This document shows positions 31,870 to 43,789 of a stretch of 64,000 bases of DNA, piece after piece (the first letter of the stretch is position 1; every line of letters begins with the position of its first letter). The position numbers were made by a program, and so were the translations under genes. The DNA comes from Acestrorhynchus altus. Its lineage: Eukaryota; Chordata; Actinopteri; Characiformes; Acestrorhynchidae. The notes below the pieces were generated by a model. The model was not told the DNA's origin and searched no databases. It worked only from the letters and a program-made list of their open reading frames with translations. The stretch is taken from assembly GCA_034509495.1 (NCBI GenBank), contig CM067521.1, positions 21,693,687 to 21,757,686 on the forward strand. The letters run 5' to 3'.

Positions 31870-32970
31870 CAACAGTTTATTTATTTACTTACATAAATCA
31901 GTCATGTTCTGTTTAACCCATCTGTACATGTAATGCATTTTCTTGCTGGTTAAAATTAAATAATAATAATAGAATTAAATTATCCAGTCCAGAGTCCAAG
32001 AAACCCATACATTTACTTTATCTGATTTCCCAGAACATTAAAAAAAAATCATTGCAGTTTAAAGTACATTTATGTTACTGTCTAGATATAAAATTGAAAT
32101 TGTACATTTGATGTTCTTTAATGGAAAATTTAAAGAGAAAGTACAGAATTTCTATTTTTACAGTGTTTATTCCACCTGGCCTACTCACAAACTTTATTTA
32201 TTTCCACACATTAGTGATGTTCCGTTTAACCCATTAATACATGTTTAATATTGTATTGCAGATGTAAATGAAATAATTATAACATTAAATTCATCCAGTC
32301 CAGAGTCGGAGTCCAAGAAACAGAATTCACAAACATGTGAATTCATTTATCTGATTCTACTACAAAAGAATGGAGATGAAATAAAAACAAGAAGGATCCA
32401 TTCTGTTCCAAATTAATTTAACAGTATTCACAGTAAGTTGATTTTAACAGGAAAAAGTAAATATGAATTGAAATAAGTGTACACTTTATCAAACATTTTT
32501 TCATTAACAATAAATTCTGGTAAATATTTTGATGAAATGATGGGTCATTTTTACAGTGGGCTTTAATAACCAACTAAAACTGATTTCCACATACTTAGTA
32601 ACTTTATTAACGTACATGGATACATCAGTGAAGTTAATTTTAACCAATTTCTTCTGTTATCAATATAATTTTAAGCCACAATTTGAGAATTGAAATCATT
32701 GAATCCAGGAAAATATGTGAATTATAGATTTTCCATGGAGGGAAATGAGGGAATTGCCCTGTATATACATTGGTTGTCTGTTGAATTTATGAAAAATGCA
32801 TCAGTAAGTTTTGGCCAGTATATTTTTTTTTTTTACAGCGCATGCTTCTATCAGGTTATTGGCTGATAAGCAACTAATGTTGATTTCCACTTAGCCTACC
32901 ACTGACTATCTTTGTTTATTTATTTACACATGCCTGAATGAAGACCCTTTTATCCCATTTCTACTCGTAA
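31870..32970. repeat. Diverged tandem block, four units of about 310-410 bp
   Basis: A shared order of motifs repeats with heavy divergence. A CCACCTGGCCTAC/CCACTTAGCCTACC-like lead and (C)TTTATTTATTT occur at about 31875, 32192, 32602 and 32912. Each is followed by CAGTSATGTTCYGTTTAACCC-like text, a GTAATGCATTTTCTTGCTG-like block (clearest in units 1 and 4) and ATCCAGTCCAGAGTC (units 1 and 2, decayed in unit 3). TTTTTACAG-like text precedes units 2-4. It is very AT-rich and non-coding. Confidence 0.7.
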
Positions 32971-32999
32971 GGCATTTTCTTGCTGAGGAAGATTATATT

Positions 33000-34195
33000 G
33001 ACCTGTTGTCATTTAATTTACCCTAAACCTCGAGACCATCAATCACCATTAGTGACACAGGCCGTAAAGGCTGTTTAATTAAATGGAGTTGGATGTGGGC
33101 AAACCTTGACATGGATGTCCTCCAGAACTGAAGACACTTCTCAGCAAGGATGGCTTCTAGAAACTATTTGTTTTAAGCTGCCATGGTTGTCAAGGGTCAA
33201 CCTTGAATACATTGGGGTCCAATTGCACACAAAATACTGACTAATTAGATTAAATTAAAGCTCTAACTCAGACCCTTCTTTTCCTGCAAGCTCGATTTGT
33301 CCGCAGCGTGATTGATTTACTCTCTTGTTTTTCTTGATGAAGTGTGGAATTGAGCAAGTGGAGGTCTGAGGGCCTGCACTGAAAGGGTCGTGCTATCTGT
33401 CTGAGCTTGTTTTCCATTGCAGGAGAAAAGAAGCTGATTGGGCCTGATTGTTGCTTTTTCTGCCTCTGGGCTTCTTGCAATGCCTTGGGTCTTTCATGCA
33501 ACGGAATCTGGCACACAAGCAAGACTAACGCTAAATCATGACCTGAGGAGAGCCCAGAATCACCATGGAGTGTTTCGGTGCTCTCATTCGTGAAATCTGG
33601 CCATGCACGTTGACCTTCATTTACTCTTTCTCCTTCACTGGTTGTGAGTGTCTTTTCTCAGCCGATGCTCCTCAAGGGGAGTCTTATGTAACTAGGGCTC
33701 CTTGAAGGGGGTGAGGAAGACATGATGCCATGCATTACTCATGTCCCCCATGTCTTGCTTATGTGACTATTACACAGACATGTTGCGGTCATCTTTCCCT
33801 AAGGGTCTTTGTCTTTGTCACCTCATCATTAGTCAGAGCAGTAGACTCTTGACCTTGTCTGTTCAGTTTGTCTACCTTCTTGTCTACTAGTACCTTCTTC
33901 ATCTGAAATGTTGGAAGATATGGTTTGGCAATTCCATTGCTTACTGGTCTTTACTGGCACATTCTAAATGACCAGCAGCAACACCTATTGCACTCACTTA
34001 AACAACCAATCGTCAATTGATCACATGTGCTTGTGCATGTTCATGTGCTGGAATGAAAACCTGAAGCCACTCCGGCCCGTTTCTGACTTTCTCAGTGGGA
34101 AAAAGTGTGCACCCTTATTATGACGCACGGATACAAATATAACGATAACACCCAACCAAGAACATGGGGTACCACAGCGACAGCTTAACAATACC
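33000..34195. other. Intergenic stretch, nothing recognised
   Basis: No exon or strong repeat recognised. ACCAGCAGCAACACC at 33971-33985 also appears as ACCAGCAGCAACATT at 28940, a weak shared word. Confidence 0.35.
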
Positions 34196-34199
34196 CTAA

Positions 34200-34450
34200 A
34201 AACCACTAAGCAGTAGTATAGTCATGCCAACACCCATCTACCCATAACTTAGCATCACCATAGCAACCACCTAGCAACCATTTAAGAACACCCCAACAAG
34301 CACCTTGGATGTCATGGCAACCACTTAGGGATATCATACCAACCTCTTAGCAATCGCCTAGCAATAGCACAACCACCTAGTAACAAGAGCAACCATACAA
34401 GATATAATAGCAGTCATTCAGAATACCAACGGAACTACCTAGCAAATCAT
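34200..34450 (+). repeat. CATAGCAACCACC-type degenerate minisatellite
   Basis: Recurring CATAGCAACCACCTAGCAAC, ATGGCAACCACTTAG and ATACCAACCTCTTAG words, period about 20-40 bases. The theme also appears at 57440-57515 and inverted at 26685-26800. Confidence 0.75.
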
Positions 34451-35039
34451 AGCAGATCTACCTGCATTTCCTCGTCCATGTCTCTCAGAGCCCTTTCCGT
34501 TGGAAGTTCCACTTTCCAATTTCCATTCATATACCATGGATTATCACCAAAAGTTGATCCTCGTTTGACCCATATTTGCTTTTTGGAGAAAAACAAACAT
34601 CTCTAACAGAACAAAGACTCATCTGATGTCTTTTCTTGATGCAACATTTTTGTAAAAGTAACATCTGTTAGCTCCAACATTCATCAATCACTCAGTTCCA
34701 GTTGTGTGATTTGAAATATGGCAAGGATGTCCATGCATCCGTGACATAGAAACCCCATCGCCAGACGGCAGGGTTTTGGTGACGTGTTGCATCTTTTGTA
34801 AAATTGCTCCCCAATTACAAGTATTAATGTTCACAATGATGTAATGCATATGATACACTCGTGTGTTGTGTTTAAATGCATGATGGAGAAAAGAACCTGC
34901 GTTTTCAAAGATGGACACATGTGGATGAGGCTTTGAGGCCCAAATGGAGAGCAAAACACAGATTCAAGGTGGATTGGACTTTGGTGTCTAATTTATTAAA
35001 ATGTGCCTGGATTGTCCCTGATCCTGATCATTTATATCT

Positions 35040-35325
35040 CCCAGCCCAACTAATCATTCCAAAAGTCTTGGATAGAGCACAAACACAGTTCCACTGCTCC
35101 ACAGCTCAAACTTTGGGGGGGGGACTTGTCCTGTCTAGCCCATACTTGACATTAGTCATATTGCCAGTGGTTTGATGTTTATCTGCTCCAGAGAGTCATA
35201 TTCTGTTGGCAGTACTTCTCTTAGACACAAGACAAGCTGTGTGTGCATTTGCACATCTGTGTCAGTAATGGGTGTCATTTAAAGTGAATACATTCATTAG
35301 AAGTGGTGTCCACAAAGAGTGAGAT
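35040..35325 (-). repeat. Dispersed repeat family H, copy 4 (reverse)
   Basis: AGTTCCACTGCTCCACAGCT, TTATCTGCTCCAGAGAGTCA, GTGTGCATTTGCACATCTGT and AGAAGTGGTGTCCACAAAG. An 8-9 G run lies at 35115-35123. Confidence 0.75.
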
Positions 35326-35705
35326 CTTCAATAAAGAAAAAGCATCAGGAAAAGGTTCTGCAGATCGATGGCGAATGTACTATAGAGGGTTAAATGAGGG
35401 TTCTTTAAGGCTTTTTTTTCTTTTATTAAAGAAAAGGGTTCTATATAGAAACACAAACACACTTAAAAGAATCAAGGGGTCTATGCATTGTGAAAGGGTT
35501 CTTCAGATGGGTTCTACTATTGCAAGTTTGATATCATTACAATAGTAGAACCCTTTTGGGTACCATACAGAACCCTCTATAGCACGTTGTCCATCAGTCT
35601 GAAGAACCTTTCATAATGCAAAGAACCAAAGAGTTCTTTGTGTTCATGTTATATAGAACCATATAGAACCATTTTCTTTACTGAAGAACCCCTGAAGACT
35701 GAAAC
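35310..35705. repeat. MITE-like repeat family E, copy 2 (palindromic)
   Basis: The centre shows a clear inverted pair: GGGTTCTACTATTGCAAG at about 35508 against ACAATAGTAGAACCCTTTTG at about 35539. AGAACCCTCTATAGCACG, CAGTCTGAAGAACCTTTC and TACTGAAGAACCCC complete the right half. The left half has the matching GAGGGTTAAATGAGGGTTCT and GGTTCTATATAGAAAC. Non-autonomous DNA element, non-coding. Confidence 0.75.
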
Positions 35706-37690
35706 TCTGTACATGGTTTCTAATGAAACCGAATCATCCGTTTATCTTGTATTATTTTATGCAAGTTTGCTTCGGTTTCTCAAGCTCTTCCATCAAACAG
35801 AGCGAACATAAAGAGCCGTCTTGCTTATTTTTTCTGGTATAAATAACAAACGAAAACAAAAGTCTTGAGAGTCTCGTGATTTAGATCTCTCAAACATGAA
35901 GCCTGCTCCCTTGGATGCCATTAAACTTACTTTCATGCCTGCTTTCTGAACAAGCCTGGTGGCGACATAAAACTTAGCCCTGCTTGATTAAAACTGTGGC
36001 GGGATGAAAAAAGACAGACTCGCAGTGACATTAATCTTTCTCTTTCTTAGCCCCTCCTAATCCAATCCACCCCCACTGTCCGTACTCAGCAGGCGAGCTG
36101 TGGGACTAAGCCTCCATCTGAACATGCACTCCAAGTTTTGGGGAGAAGTCACAGGCTGCCTTTGGAGGCTTTTACTGACTTTGATGTTGGACGGTCTTGA
36201 TCGCAGCGTGAAAGGAGGACGAATGTCTTCCATGTATTAGTGCTGCCCTACTTTTGATGTCATGCTTGGCCTTGTAATCATTCCAGGAGAAGTCTTCGCA
36301 GCCGTTGGCATTTTTGTTTTGCACGAAGTGGTTTAAAAAAAAGAAAGAAATGAAGTCGGAAAACTAACAAAGAGAAGGGGAGGGACGTTAGCAAGCAGTA
36401 AATATCCCACGGTGGTCTGGGAAGTGGAAGTTTCTGGGGAATTGGGACGCAATCGCTCTTAAGGGAGGATGATAGGATCAGGATGAGAGTGCAGAAAGAG
36501 GGTCAACGTTCTCTGCCCCACTGCCCACAGCCAAGCGAGAGACAGTGCAAGACTGAAGATGTGTTGCTAAGAATACAGTGGGAACCAATGGGGAGAAAAG
36601 AACCCAACCGTGTATTCTTTCTGCCAAGTAGCCGTCTATGTTGTCATCAACAATGGGTTGGAAGACTGATTTTAGCCCTAAATTCCCAGAACCTTGGGCT
36701 TTTTATTTGCATATGGTCGCAAATAATGATTGAATACACCAAGTTGTGCTTTTCAGTTCTGTTGTCACATTTCTTACACTCAATCGAGCCTTACGTAATG
36801 TAAATACGGCCGTCTGAAGACCCATCTCTTTCACCGGGACTTAAATAGGCACTAATCTTGTGTTTTTAAAGGCTTACGCTTGTACTTATGTCTTACTTGG
36901 GCCCTGTTCACATGCATCTGGATATTTCTGAAAACAGAAATCCACCACAACCAAAGAGCAAGAAGTGGATGAGAAGATGAATGAATGGTACTTGTTGCAT
37001 TTTTACTGTTTCCAGTAAGTCCAGTTTGTTCAGACATCATTAATGTGGCTTCTATTCCGACCTGGCTCCAAAAAAAATCCAGATGTTGATGCCCATATTC
37101 GTGGTGAACAGTGATGTAGCTCCTCATTTGGAGGCCTTATCTAGTTACTGGCTGTTGAACTCAATGTAAGCAGCGCTTCCCAGTACAAGTGGGAAAACAG
37201 GAAGGATGTCACGCAAACTACTCATTTGACTGAATTATCTCCCACTCACTCCCTCATTTAGCATTCATCACCCTTCTGTCCTCAGCTGATGTTTCCTCTC
37301 ATTTAGGCAATTACTGCTTTCTTCCATGTCGCTGGACTGATCTGGCTCTCTTGTGAGAGCAAGACGGTATCAGCTGTCCTTGTTTTACTATCTGCAGCTC
37401 AATTCCCAACAGAGCACTGAGTGAAAAATTAGCCATTAGGCCTCAGTCAATGGCAGCTGGACCACTGTGTGCATCCCCTGTCGCCACAGTGCCATTCTTT
37501 ATCTCCTTCCTTTCTTCTCAGGCTGAAGAAGCTGTTGGGCTGTGGCATGTTGTTGGCAAGGCCAGTTTATTTCTACTTATGAGATGGCGTGGTCCAGAGG
37601 AGGTTACTAAGAAACCAGCCGGGCTGCTCTGTTACAACCACAGGCCTGGTGTGTTACATACTGACCATGTGCAATCACACCCATTACTTT
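35706..37690. other. Intergenic stretch, no gene recognised
   Basis: No exon recognised. 36000-36320 is free of the local repeat families and CpG-bearing, and is among the better candidates for a conserved non-coding element. No comparison was possible. Confidence 0.35.
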
Positions 37691-37694
37691 TCAT

Positions 37695-37925
37695 AAGGGG
37701 GCAGCCGTGTACTGGTGGTCCGGGAACCAGCCTTGTGACTGGAAAGTTGCAGTTTCAATTCCCTGTACTGGCAGGACATTAAGCATGGCAGGTAACTCCC
37801 CAGCTGCTCCCTGGGCACTGTGGATAGGGCTGCCCACCGCTCTGGGCACGTGTGCTCACTGCCCAGTAGTGTGTGAATGTGTGTGTTCCCAATGTGCAGC
37901 ACCGTGGATCTGTGTGCACCTTTAT
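37695..37925 (+). mobile_element. tRNA-derived SINE copy, forward
   Basis: An A-box-like GTACTGGTGGTCCGG at about 37706 is followed about 40 bases later by a degenerate B box (AGTTTCAATTCC near 37748). Then come CAGCTGCTCCCTGGGCACTG, GGCTGCCCACCGCTCTGGGC, ACGTGTGCTCACTGCC and a GTGTGAATGTGTGTG segment. The internal pol III promoter layout and the shared body with the copy at 28180-28338 identify a tRNA-SINE. The family name is not determined. Confidence 0.75.
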
Positions 37926-38289
37926 GTTTATATTTTGTATCTTTTGTAAAGTGCATGATCACTTGTCTTCAGTATGGATGCCATGGAAGGATATGAATTT
38001 GCATATCCAAGCTATGTGTTTTCTTGGGGGTTTTTTTATGCATAACAAATGTTTGTTTCTCAAGATATCTGACTCACTTTCTTGCAACCCAGAGTAATTG
38101 AACATTGGGTTTTCCTGAGGACATGGTACTTAGTTTCTCATCTTGCTGCATTCACAAAACAATCTCTTTTGTCTCACAGAAGGCTGGAATGTGATCACAG
38201 CAAACACAGGGCTCAGCACCTTACAGCCCTATCAGCGCAACTGACCAAGCCCTGAGATTAAAGTCTGCTGACATACGGGCTGCCAAATG

Positions 38290-38640
38290 AATGCTAAGCA
38301 GGAGTATCGAGTGACTCTAGTAGAGTCAGAAATCCGCACTTTGCAGGCGTCAGAGTAGCCTACGAACATGATGCACATATCACTGACTGCAAGACTTTAT
38401 CTACCAATTGTGACCAGTTATCAGCGAGTAATCCATCTTGGAAAAGAACTCACTCATTTCCATTTCAGTGCATGTTTACTGCTCTGTGTATGTGTACATG
38501 ATCAACCCGCATACCGATTCTGACTGATCAGCAAGAGGGGGTGGAGCTAATGATGCCACTGAGCCAGATATACTGTGATATACATTGAACCCAAGATTCC
38601 AGCACTGGAAAGTGAAATGTCATCATGTTCACGTCATTCT
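38290..38640 (+). repeat. Dispersed repeat family A, copy 5
   Basis: Colinear A blocks: AACATGATGCACATATCAC, AGTTATCAGCGAGTAATCC, CAGTGCATGTTTACTGCTCT, GATTCTGACTGATCAGCAAG and GGTGGAGCTAATGATGCCAC. Confidence 0.75.
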
Positions 38641-39790
38641 CACACTGGTACAATGAAGACCTGAGAGAATAATTATGCTAACACCTGAAGGGTGATGGTT
38701 ATTAGTATTGAAGTATGTGAACATTCCTCTACTTTTTAAAGGGGGGAGGGGGGTTAGGTAGGGCTTTTCTGACTAACACAAACTAAGACAAACCCAGCTC
38801 TCCTGGAATCCTAAATGCACTAATCCAGGTGAATCCGAGATGCATTCCATGCTGCGTTTGTTCAACTCGAGGGAATAGAGTTGGTTGCACAGCAGATTCT
38901 GCAGTGCTGTGGGATTTATTCAAGATGCAGGGTGTTAGGGTGATGGATCTGCAGTCAAGTAGATAAAGGATCTTTTGTCTTTTCAGCAGATTTAGTGTAA
39001 TCCTCTGCTCAGGCTCCGTACCATCATAGACCACCACTGGCTGCTTTGCCCCACACGCCCTCCCCAAAGTCCAGCCAGTGTTGGTGCGAACACTAGCACC
39101 GCCGGTTGTTATGTAATCAGCTGGCGTGGAATTTGACTTCCTCTAAAGCTTAACGTGTCGTTTTGCTGCTGGTCACTGTAATGTCAAAGCCCTTTGTGTG
39201 ACCGGAGTATTAAAGGCTGACTTCTTTCTAAGGGCACGCTGTGTTGACTCTCTTTCAGAGTGAAGCGGCTTGATGGGTGTGCAACGAGTGTTTGCTTTTG
39301 AAAGCTTGCTCAACCTGAAGTTTGTTCCAGGCACATCATTTCCTAAATGGAAATGAACCTCCGTTCTTTCGTTTGACATTTCAAGAGAGACTTTCTCATG
39401 AATGTGCCGAAAAAAACATGGTGTATTAATAGGCACAGCTCCCGCTCCCATTCTGCTGGCTTTTGGCCGTTTCTCCTTTAAAAAAACAATGTTGTAGAAT
39501 CAAAGCTAGGGAGTGGTACCCCATGGAGATTTCAGTGTTCCTATTCTTTCACATACCCACACAACCAAAGCTCACTTTCTCTTTTTATTCATTTGAAACA
39601 AAGCCTGCTGAGGCCGTAACCTCGTGCAGCTGAATATTAAGAAATGAAGCTTTCTAGATGAGCTCTAAGAAGCCTACTTCATGTTTCTGAAATATGGAAA
39701 CCCCAGTTTCCAAACAAATTCACTCCCCAAACATGGTTGTAAAACAGTCCACCTCAAATTACTTATTTAAACATCTGCTAAAACATCTCT
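38641..39790. other. Intergenic stretch, nothing recognised
   Basis: No exon or known local repeat recognised. Confidence 0.4.
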
Positions 39791-39794
39791 AATG

Positions 39795-39995
39795 ACCTGC
39801 CTGACGTTCTTGAGACATTTCTGAACCAGTTGTTTGACCAAACGTTTGGTTCTCGTCAAAGTCTTTCAGATCCTAATGCTTTCCCATTTTTCCTGTCTCC
39901 AAAACACTACTATATCTCGTTGTTCTGGCATCTGTCCAGGGGTGGGATAATCAAAACCATGTCATGACTTTTAATGTTATGACAGATTTCGTCTA
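39795..39995. repeat. Dispersed repeat family C, copy 1
   Basis: TCAGATCCTAATGCTTTCCC and ATTTTTCCTGTCTCC, then GGGTGGGATAATC and a terminal ACTTTTAATGTTATGAC. The same order is seen at 44320-44700. Confidence 0.6.
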
Positions 39996-40004
39996 TTTAG
40001 TTGA

Positions 40005-40560
40005 TCTGCTAATTTACAGTAAGTCTGTTGGAATGAGCGGAGCACTGGTGCAAGTGGATCAGACACAGCGGTGCTGTTGGAGTTTTTAAACACTGTGTCC
40101 ACTCACTATGTAGTTGATCTACCTGGTAGATGTGAAGTCAGAGACAGAAGTTCATCTGTTTCTGTTCCTTCATCAGTGCTCACGGACGCTGTCGGCTGGA
40201 CATTTCTGGTTGGTGGACTTTCATCACTCCAGCCGTGATACTGAGGGGTTTAAACACTCCAGCAGCACTGCTGTGTCTGATCCACTCTTACCCAAGCAAT
40301 ACACACTAACACACCACTATGTCAGTGTGACTGCAGTGCTGAGAATGACCCAGCAGCCACTGGGCCTGGTCCTGTGGGGTCCTGACCATTGAAGAACAGG
40401 GTGAAAGGAGGAGAATAGAGTAGGCAGAGGAACAGTGTGTACAACAGTCTTTTCTACAGTCATAATGGATATAAGTGCTCCTGTGTGGTCAGAGGAGCTG
40501 ATTAAAATGGACAGTGAGTGTATAAACTAGGACATAGCGTTTCGGCTGATCAGTGTACAG
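40005..40560. repeat. Palindromic repeat family P, copy 2
   Basis: Left arm GGTGCAAGTGGATCAGACAC and AGCGGTGCTGTTGGAG; loop CAGAAGTTCATCTGTTTCTG and TTCATCAGTGCTCACGGACG; right arm ACTCCAGCAGCACTGCTGTG, TCTGATCCACTCTTACC, GCAGTGCTGAGAATGACCCA and GTCCTGTGGGGTCCTGACCA. The terminal segment ATTAAAATGGACAGTGAGTG and CTGATCAGTGTACAG closes it. A foldback-type non-autonomous element. Confidence 0.8.
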
Positions 40561-40869
40561 AATATGGACTCTGGTAAAGGTGCGAGTTTGTTTGAACTGC
40601 AGAGGACTGCACTGTTTCAGGGCTCATCAGGCTCAAGGGTAGCACAGCCTGTTCTGTACATGTCCTAGTTAATGATGAGTGAACAGTTCAGCAGGTCTGT
40701 TTGCTCTTCATGCAGCATCTCCGGAACAGGAGGAGACACGATGTGAACAAAACTACAGCAGTGCCAAGATCCATATAAGAGAGGGGTCAGAAAGTTATTT
40801 ATCTTTCCTAAGTCCACTGTTCTAGAAGTCCCATGCAATCTGTGAGGAAGCTGAAGGGCTTCACTGTCC

Positions 40870-41345
40870 AAACAAAAGAGTGATCACATCTATACCTCAA
40901 AATGTACCAAGACATGGTTTCAGAAGAAGTCCTGGAAGATTCTGGAGTGGCCATCACTGTTGCCTGACTTGAAGCCTATAGAAAGTCTTTGGTGGGATTT
41001 TAAGAAGGCTGTTGGTTGAGGGACTCGAACCGACAACCTTTCAGCTGCTTGCTTGTTGGTCTGGAACCGACAACCTTCAGCCTTCTTGGTTGTGGATCTC
41101 AAAGTCACAACCTTCTGGCTGCTTGGGTTAGGGACTTGAACCAACAACCTTCTGGCTGCTTCACTTACCTCCAAGCCACAGCTTATTAGTGAACTGGAGG
41201 CCAGTGGCTCCATCTGGAGACCATTGCTCATGAGGAACGGACTAAGATTCCTCAGGAACACTACCAGAAGCTTGTATATTTGCTGCAGTTCATAACAGCA
41301 AAAGGAAAGTCCACTAACAACACTTGTCGTGAAGGGAATAAATCA
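40870..41345 (+). pseudogene. Tc1-like transposase C-terminal remnant, interrupted by a tandem array
   Basis: Before 41010 the translation runs YTSKCTKTWFQKKSWKILEW then PSLLPDLKPIESLWWDFKKA. This matches the Tc1 block QDNDPKHTS..., LEWPSQSPDLNPIEN.W and the following LKK, with the final catalytic Glu within the IES(N)LW segment. After 41187 the last part of the gene continues as GAGGAACGGACTAAGATTCC and so on into the ITAKGKSTN-like tail. The middle (41011-41187) is foreign. The first catalytic half is not preserved. Confidence 0.75.
41011..41187 (-). repeat. Tandem array of tRNA T-arm-like units (37-40 bp) inside a Tc1 remnant
   Basis: Four units at 41011-41050, 41051-41087, 41088-41124 and 41125-41161, plus a decayed partial. 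On the minus strand each reads AAGCAGC.(G)AAAGGTTGTCGG then TTCGAGTCCCTCAACC or close variants, so units 1, 2 and 4 carry a B-box-like GGTTCGAGTCC or GGTTCAAGTCC. This resembles repeated copies of a SINE/tRNA T-arm. Confidence 0.75.
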
Positions 41346-43650
41346 TTCAGATTGGCGTTTGTCACTTTGTGTTGAATGTGGAGGAACCAGTTGTCATATT
41401 AGTTTCTTATTCTGTCTGCTCTTTATTTTCCCATGTCTCCCTTAGTCTCTCTCTCTCCCTCCCCCGTCCCCTCTCTCCTCAGAGGCACGTGGCTATGTAG
41501 CTGTAGCTGTATGTGGACGCTGTGTGGCAGGCCAGACCAGTCTGCCGGCTGGCTGAAGAAAGAAGTCTTTGTGTCCTCGCTTAATAGTCTGTCATTCTAG
41601 CAGAGTCAGGTAGCAGAAAGAGGAGCACGTACCCTCCTCAGAGACTCTACTCAACGCTCCTCTTCTACCTGCAGAACAATGGAGCTGTCTGTGCTTTGGC
41701 TCTTCCCTGGTGTTCGAACATACTTACTTAGTTAATATGAGGACAGCTGGGCAGATCAATTTGTTTATAGGAAAACATGGTAGAAGCTCGTTTCTTATTT
41801 TATGGAAAGCAAGAAAAAAGAGAAATTCCCTAATAGCCGACTGTGGAATATGGGAAATGCTCTACTGGTTCTGTAAACTGCCATATCTCAGATACATCAA
41901 TTTTTAGTAAATACCAGTGTTGGAAGTGGAAGTGTTTAGAGTGTTCAGTCAAACAGAACTAACAGGTTCAGACAGTATCCCCCCTCTTCCATCTCTGCAT
42001 GTCCAGAGAATACCTGGAGTGATTGGATGGAAGGCAGGAGAAACGCTACCATTTGCCCTATTTTCACTTATCATTTTTTTCACAACCATCCCAGAAACAT
42101 TCTAAAACTTTGTCAACCACCCATGATTATCCACCAACCACAACAAAGTCTTCAGTGGCTAGTCTGGTCACCCAGTGGCCATCTTTACAATTGCACTGGG
42201 CAGTTAGCAACAAGCGGAATGGCTCTTTCTTTTGAAGGACGTATCCATAATTCTGTTCAGTTTTCCCACCAGGAGCCTCCTTATTTTTCAACGCCTCTGC
42301 TTTTATCATACACTGTCTTCCTGAAAGCATCCCAAAAGAGCTTTAATCTCACCCCATTATATTTGCCAGCCCTGGGATGCCTGGACGGCATTAGTCTGGA
42401 GCCCTGGTTTTTGATCATCTACTGTTCCACAATTTCTGCTATCAAAATAAATATAATGTTTACATATGAGTGCTTCAATTAGGGGTGTGATTAGCTTTTG
42501 CAATACTGTATCAGTTCCCCAAAACACAATATTGATTCTTTATTAACAGTGTACATTCAAAGGTGTATATATAATATGGCAATATTGCAGGACAGCCAGT
42601 GCACTTGGAGGTGTCTGGTCCCAAGCCTCGATACAATGGCTAATATTACTCATGATGTGGGGAGAGGGCATGATCTACCCATCAGCCAGTTGCCCTCTTG
42701 GAGTTTTGCCGCAGATGGAAAACAGCACTGTCCAAGAATTGAACCAGACCACTGAACTATTCACAGGACCCATGTGCTGCTTAAATTATTGTACTATAAA
42801 CCAAAATCCTGAATCATGTGCCCTGAATCATTATCGATATTTAATCGCCAGGTTCTTGCCAATAAACAGCCCTAGTTTAAGTGTAGCCAAGGTTAGGCAG
42901 GTGATACAAGTCAGATTCTTTCAAACAGTAATGCTCATTAACTCATTCTGCAGTAGTGGCATGTCTTTATACTGATCTGACATCTCGCACATTATGATTA
43001 AATGGTCATATGGACGGAAACACTCTGAAAGAGTGCTGGAGAAGAACGTTTTTAGCATTAATATGAAGAGAATATGACTTTGTTGGATAACATAGTAGGA
43101 ATAAACAACCAAAACACAGAGGAAATTAGAATTATTCATGAGTATTATCCATAAGCCAGCATTGGGCCAGATAAATAGAACTCAGAGGTACCTGCTGTAC
43201 TGCACCCAAAGTGCGAAGGGTTTAAAGTTATGTTTATTCAGTTACATTGGCCTTGAGCACAGATTTATTTCCCCACTGTGCTGTTTTTTGCATGACCTTG
43301 ATGCAAGACAATCACGATCAACATGTTAATAGGCAAAATTAATAATGCATATTAATAAGCAAGGCTCAACACCTGTTAAATAAAACCACACATCTAAGAA
43401 CAAAAAAGCAGGAGCACAGCAACAAAAAACAACAGCAAACAAAATTGCCATTATCTGTTAAAAGAGGACATGAACAGAAAGTGAAAGAACCTAATTTTGT
43501 AGGATGTTTATTGTAGTTTGGTGTGCTTTTATTGGCCAAAAAATTAGAAATGTATTTATAGGACACACATGCCAGATGTTACTTTCAGGAGATCATAGAC
43601 TATTAAATAGATTTATCTAGTTTGTAAATATTAACAGTATTTAAATATAT
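41346..43650. other. Intergenic stretch with one strong acceptor-like signal
   Basis: A long C/T tract (41445-41480) ends in CAG at 41480-41482, an excellent 3' splice-site match. A weak donor CAGGTAGCA lies at 41608 (GT at 41610). The implied 127-base exon has stops in two frames and no recognised protein. The rest of the stretch shows nothing. Confidence 0.2.
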
Positions 43651-43789
43651 GTATGAATTTGACCAAGTTTTATTCAAAAATATACTTTGCGCTTATAATT
43701 TTCGGGGTGTTTGTTTTTTGTGTTTGTCTCAGAAATCCGGAGTTGAACATCCAGAGAGTTTTTGTGCTTAAAATGCAGTTATTTGTAAT

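Noticed and set aside
34200..34450. CRISPR-like array of repeats
   Set aside because: Spacing is irregular, repeats are degenerate, and the host is a vertebrate. It is a minisatellite.
37695..37775. A true tRNA gene
   Set aside because: The A- and B-box-like sequences are degenerate, no cloverleaf can be drawn, and the body is shared with another SINE copy.
41483..41600. PH-domain start (AGWLKK) suggesting a plekha6 coding exon
   Set aside because: Only six residues agree, the rest does not fit a PH domain, and a stop follows. Kept only as a weak non-coding exon candidate.
42652..42975. 107-codon open frame, + strand
   Set aside because: No domain or neighbour support; typical random frame.
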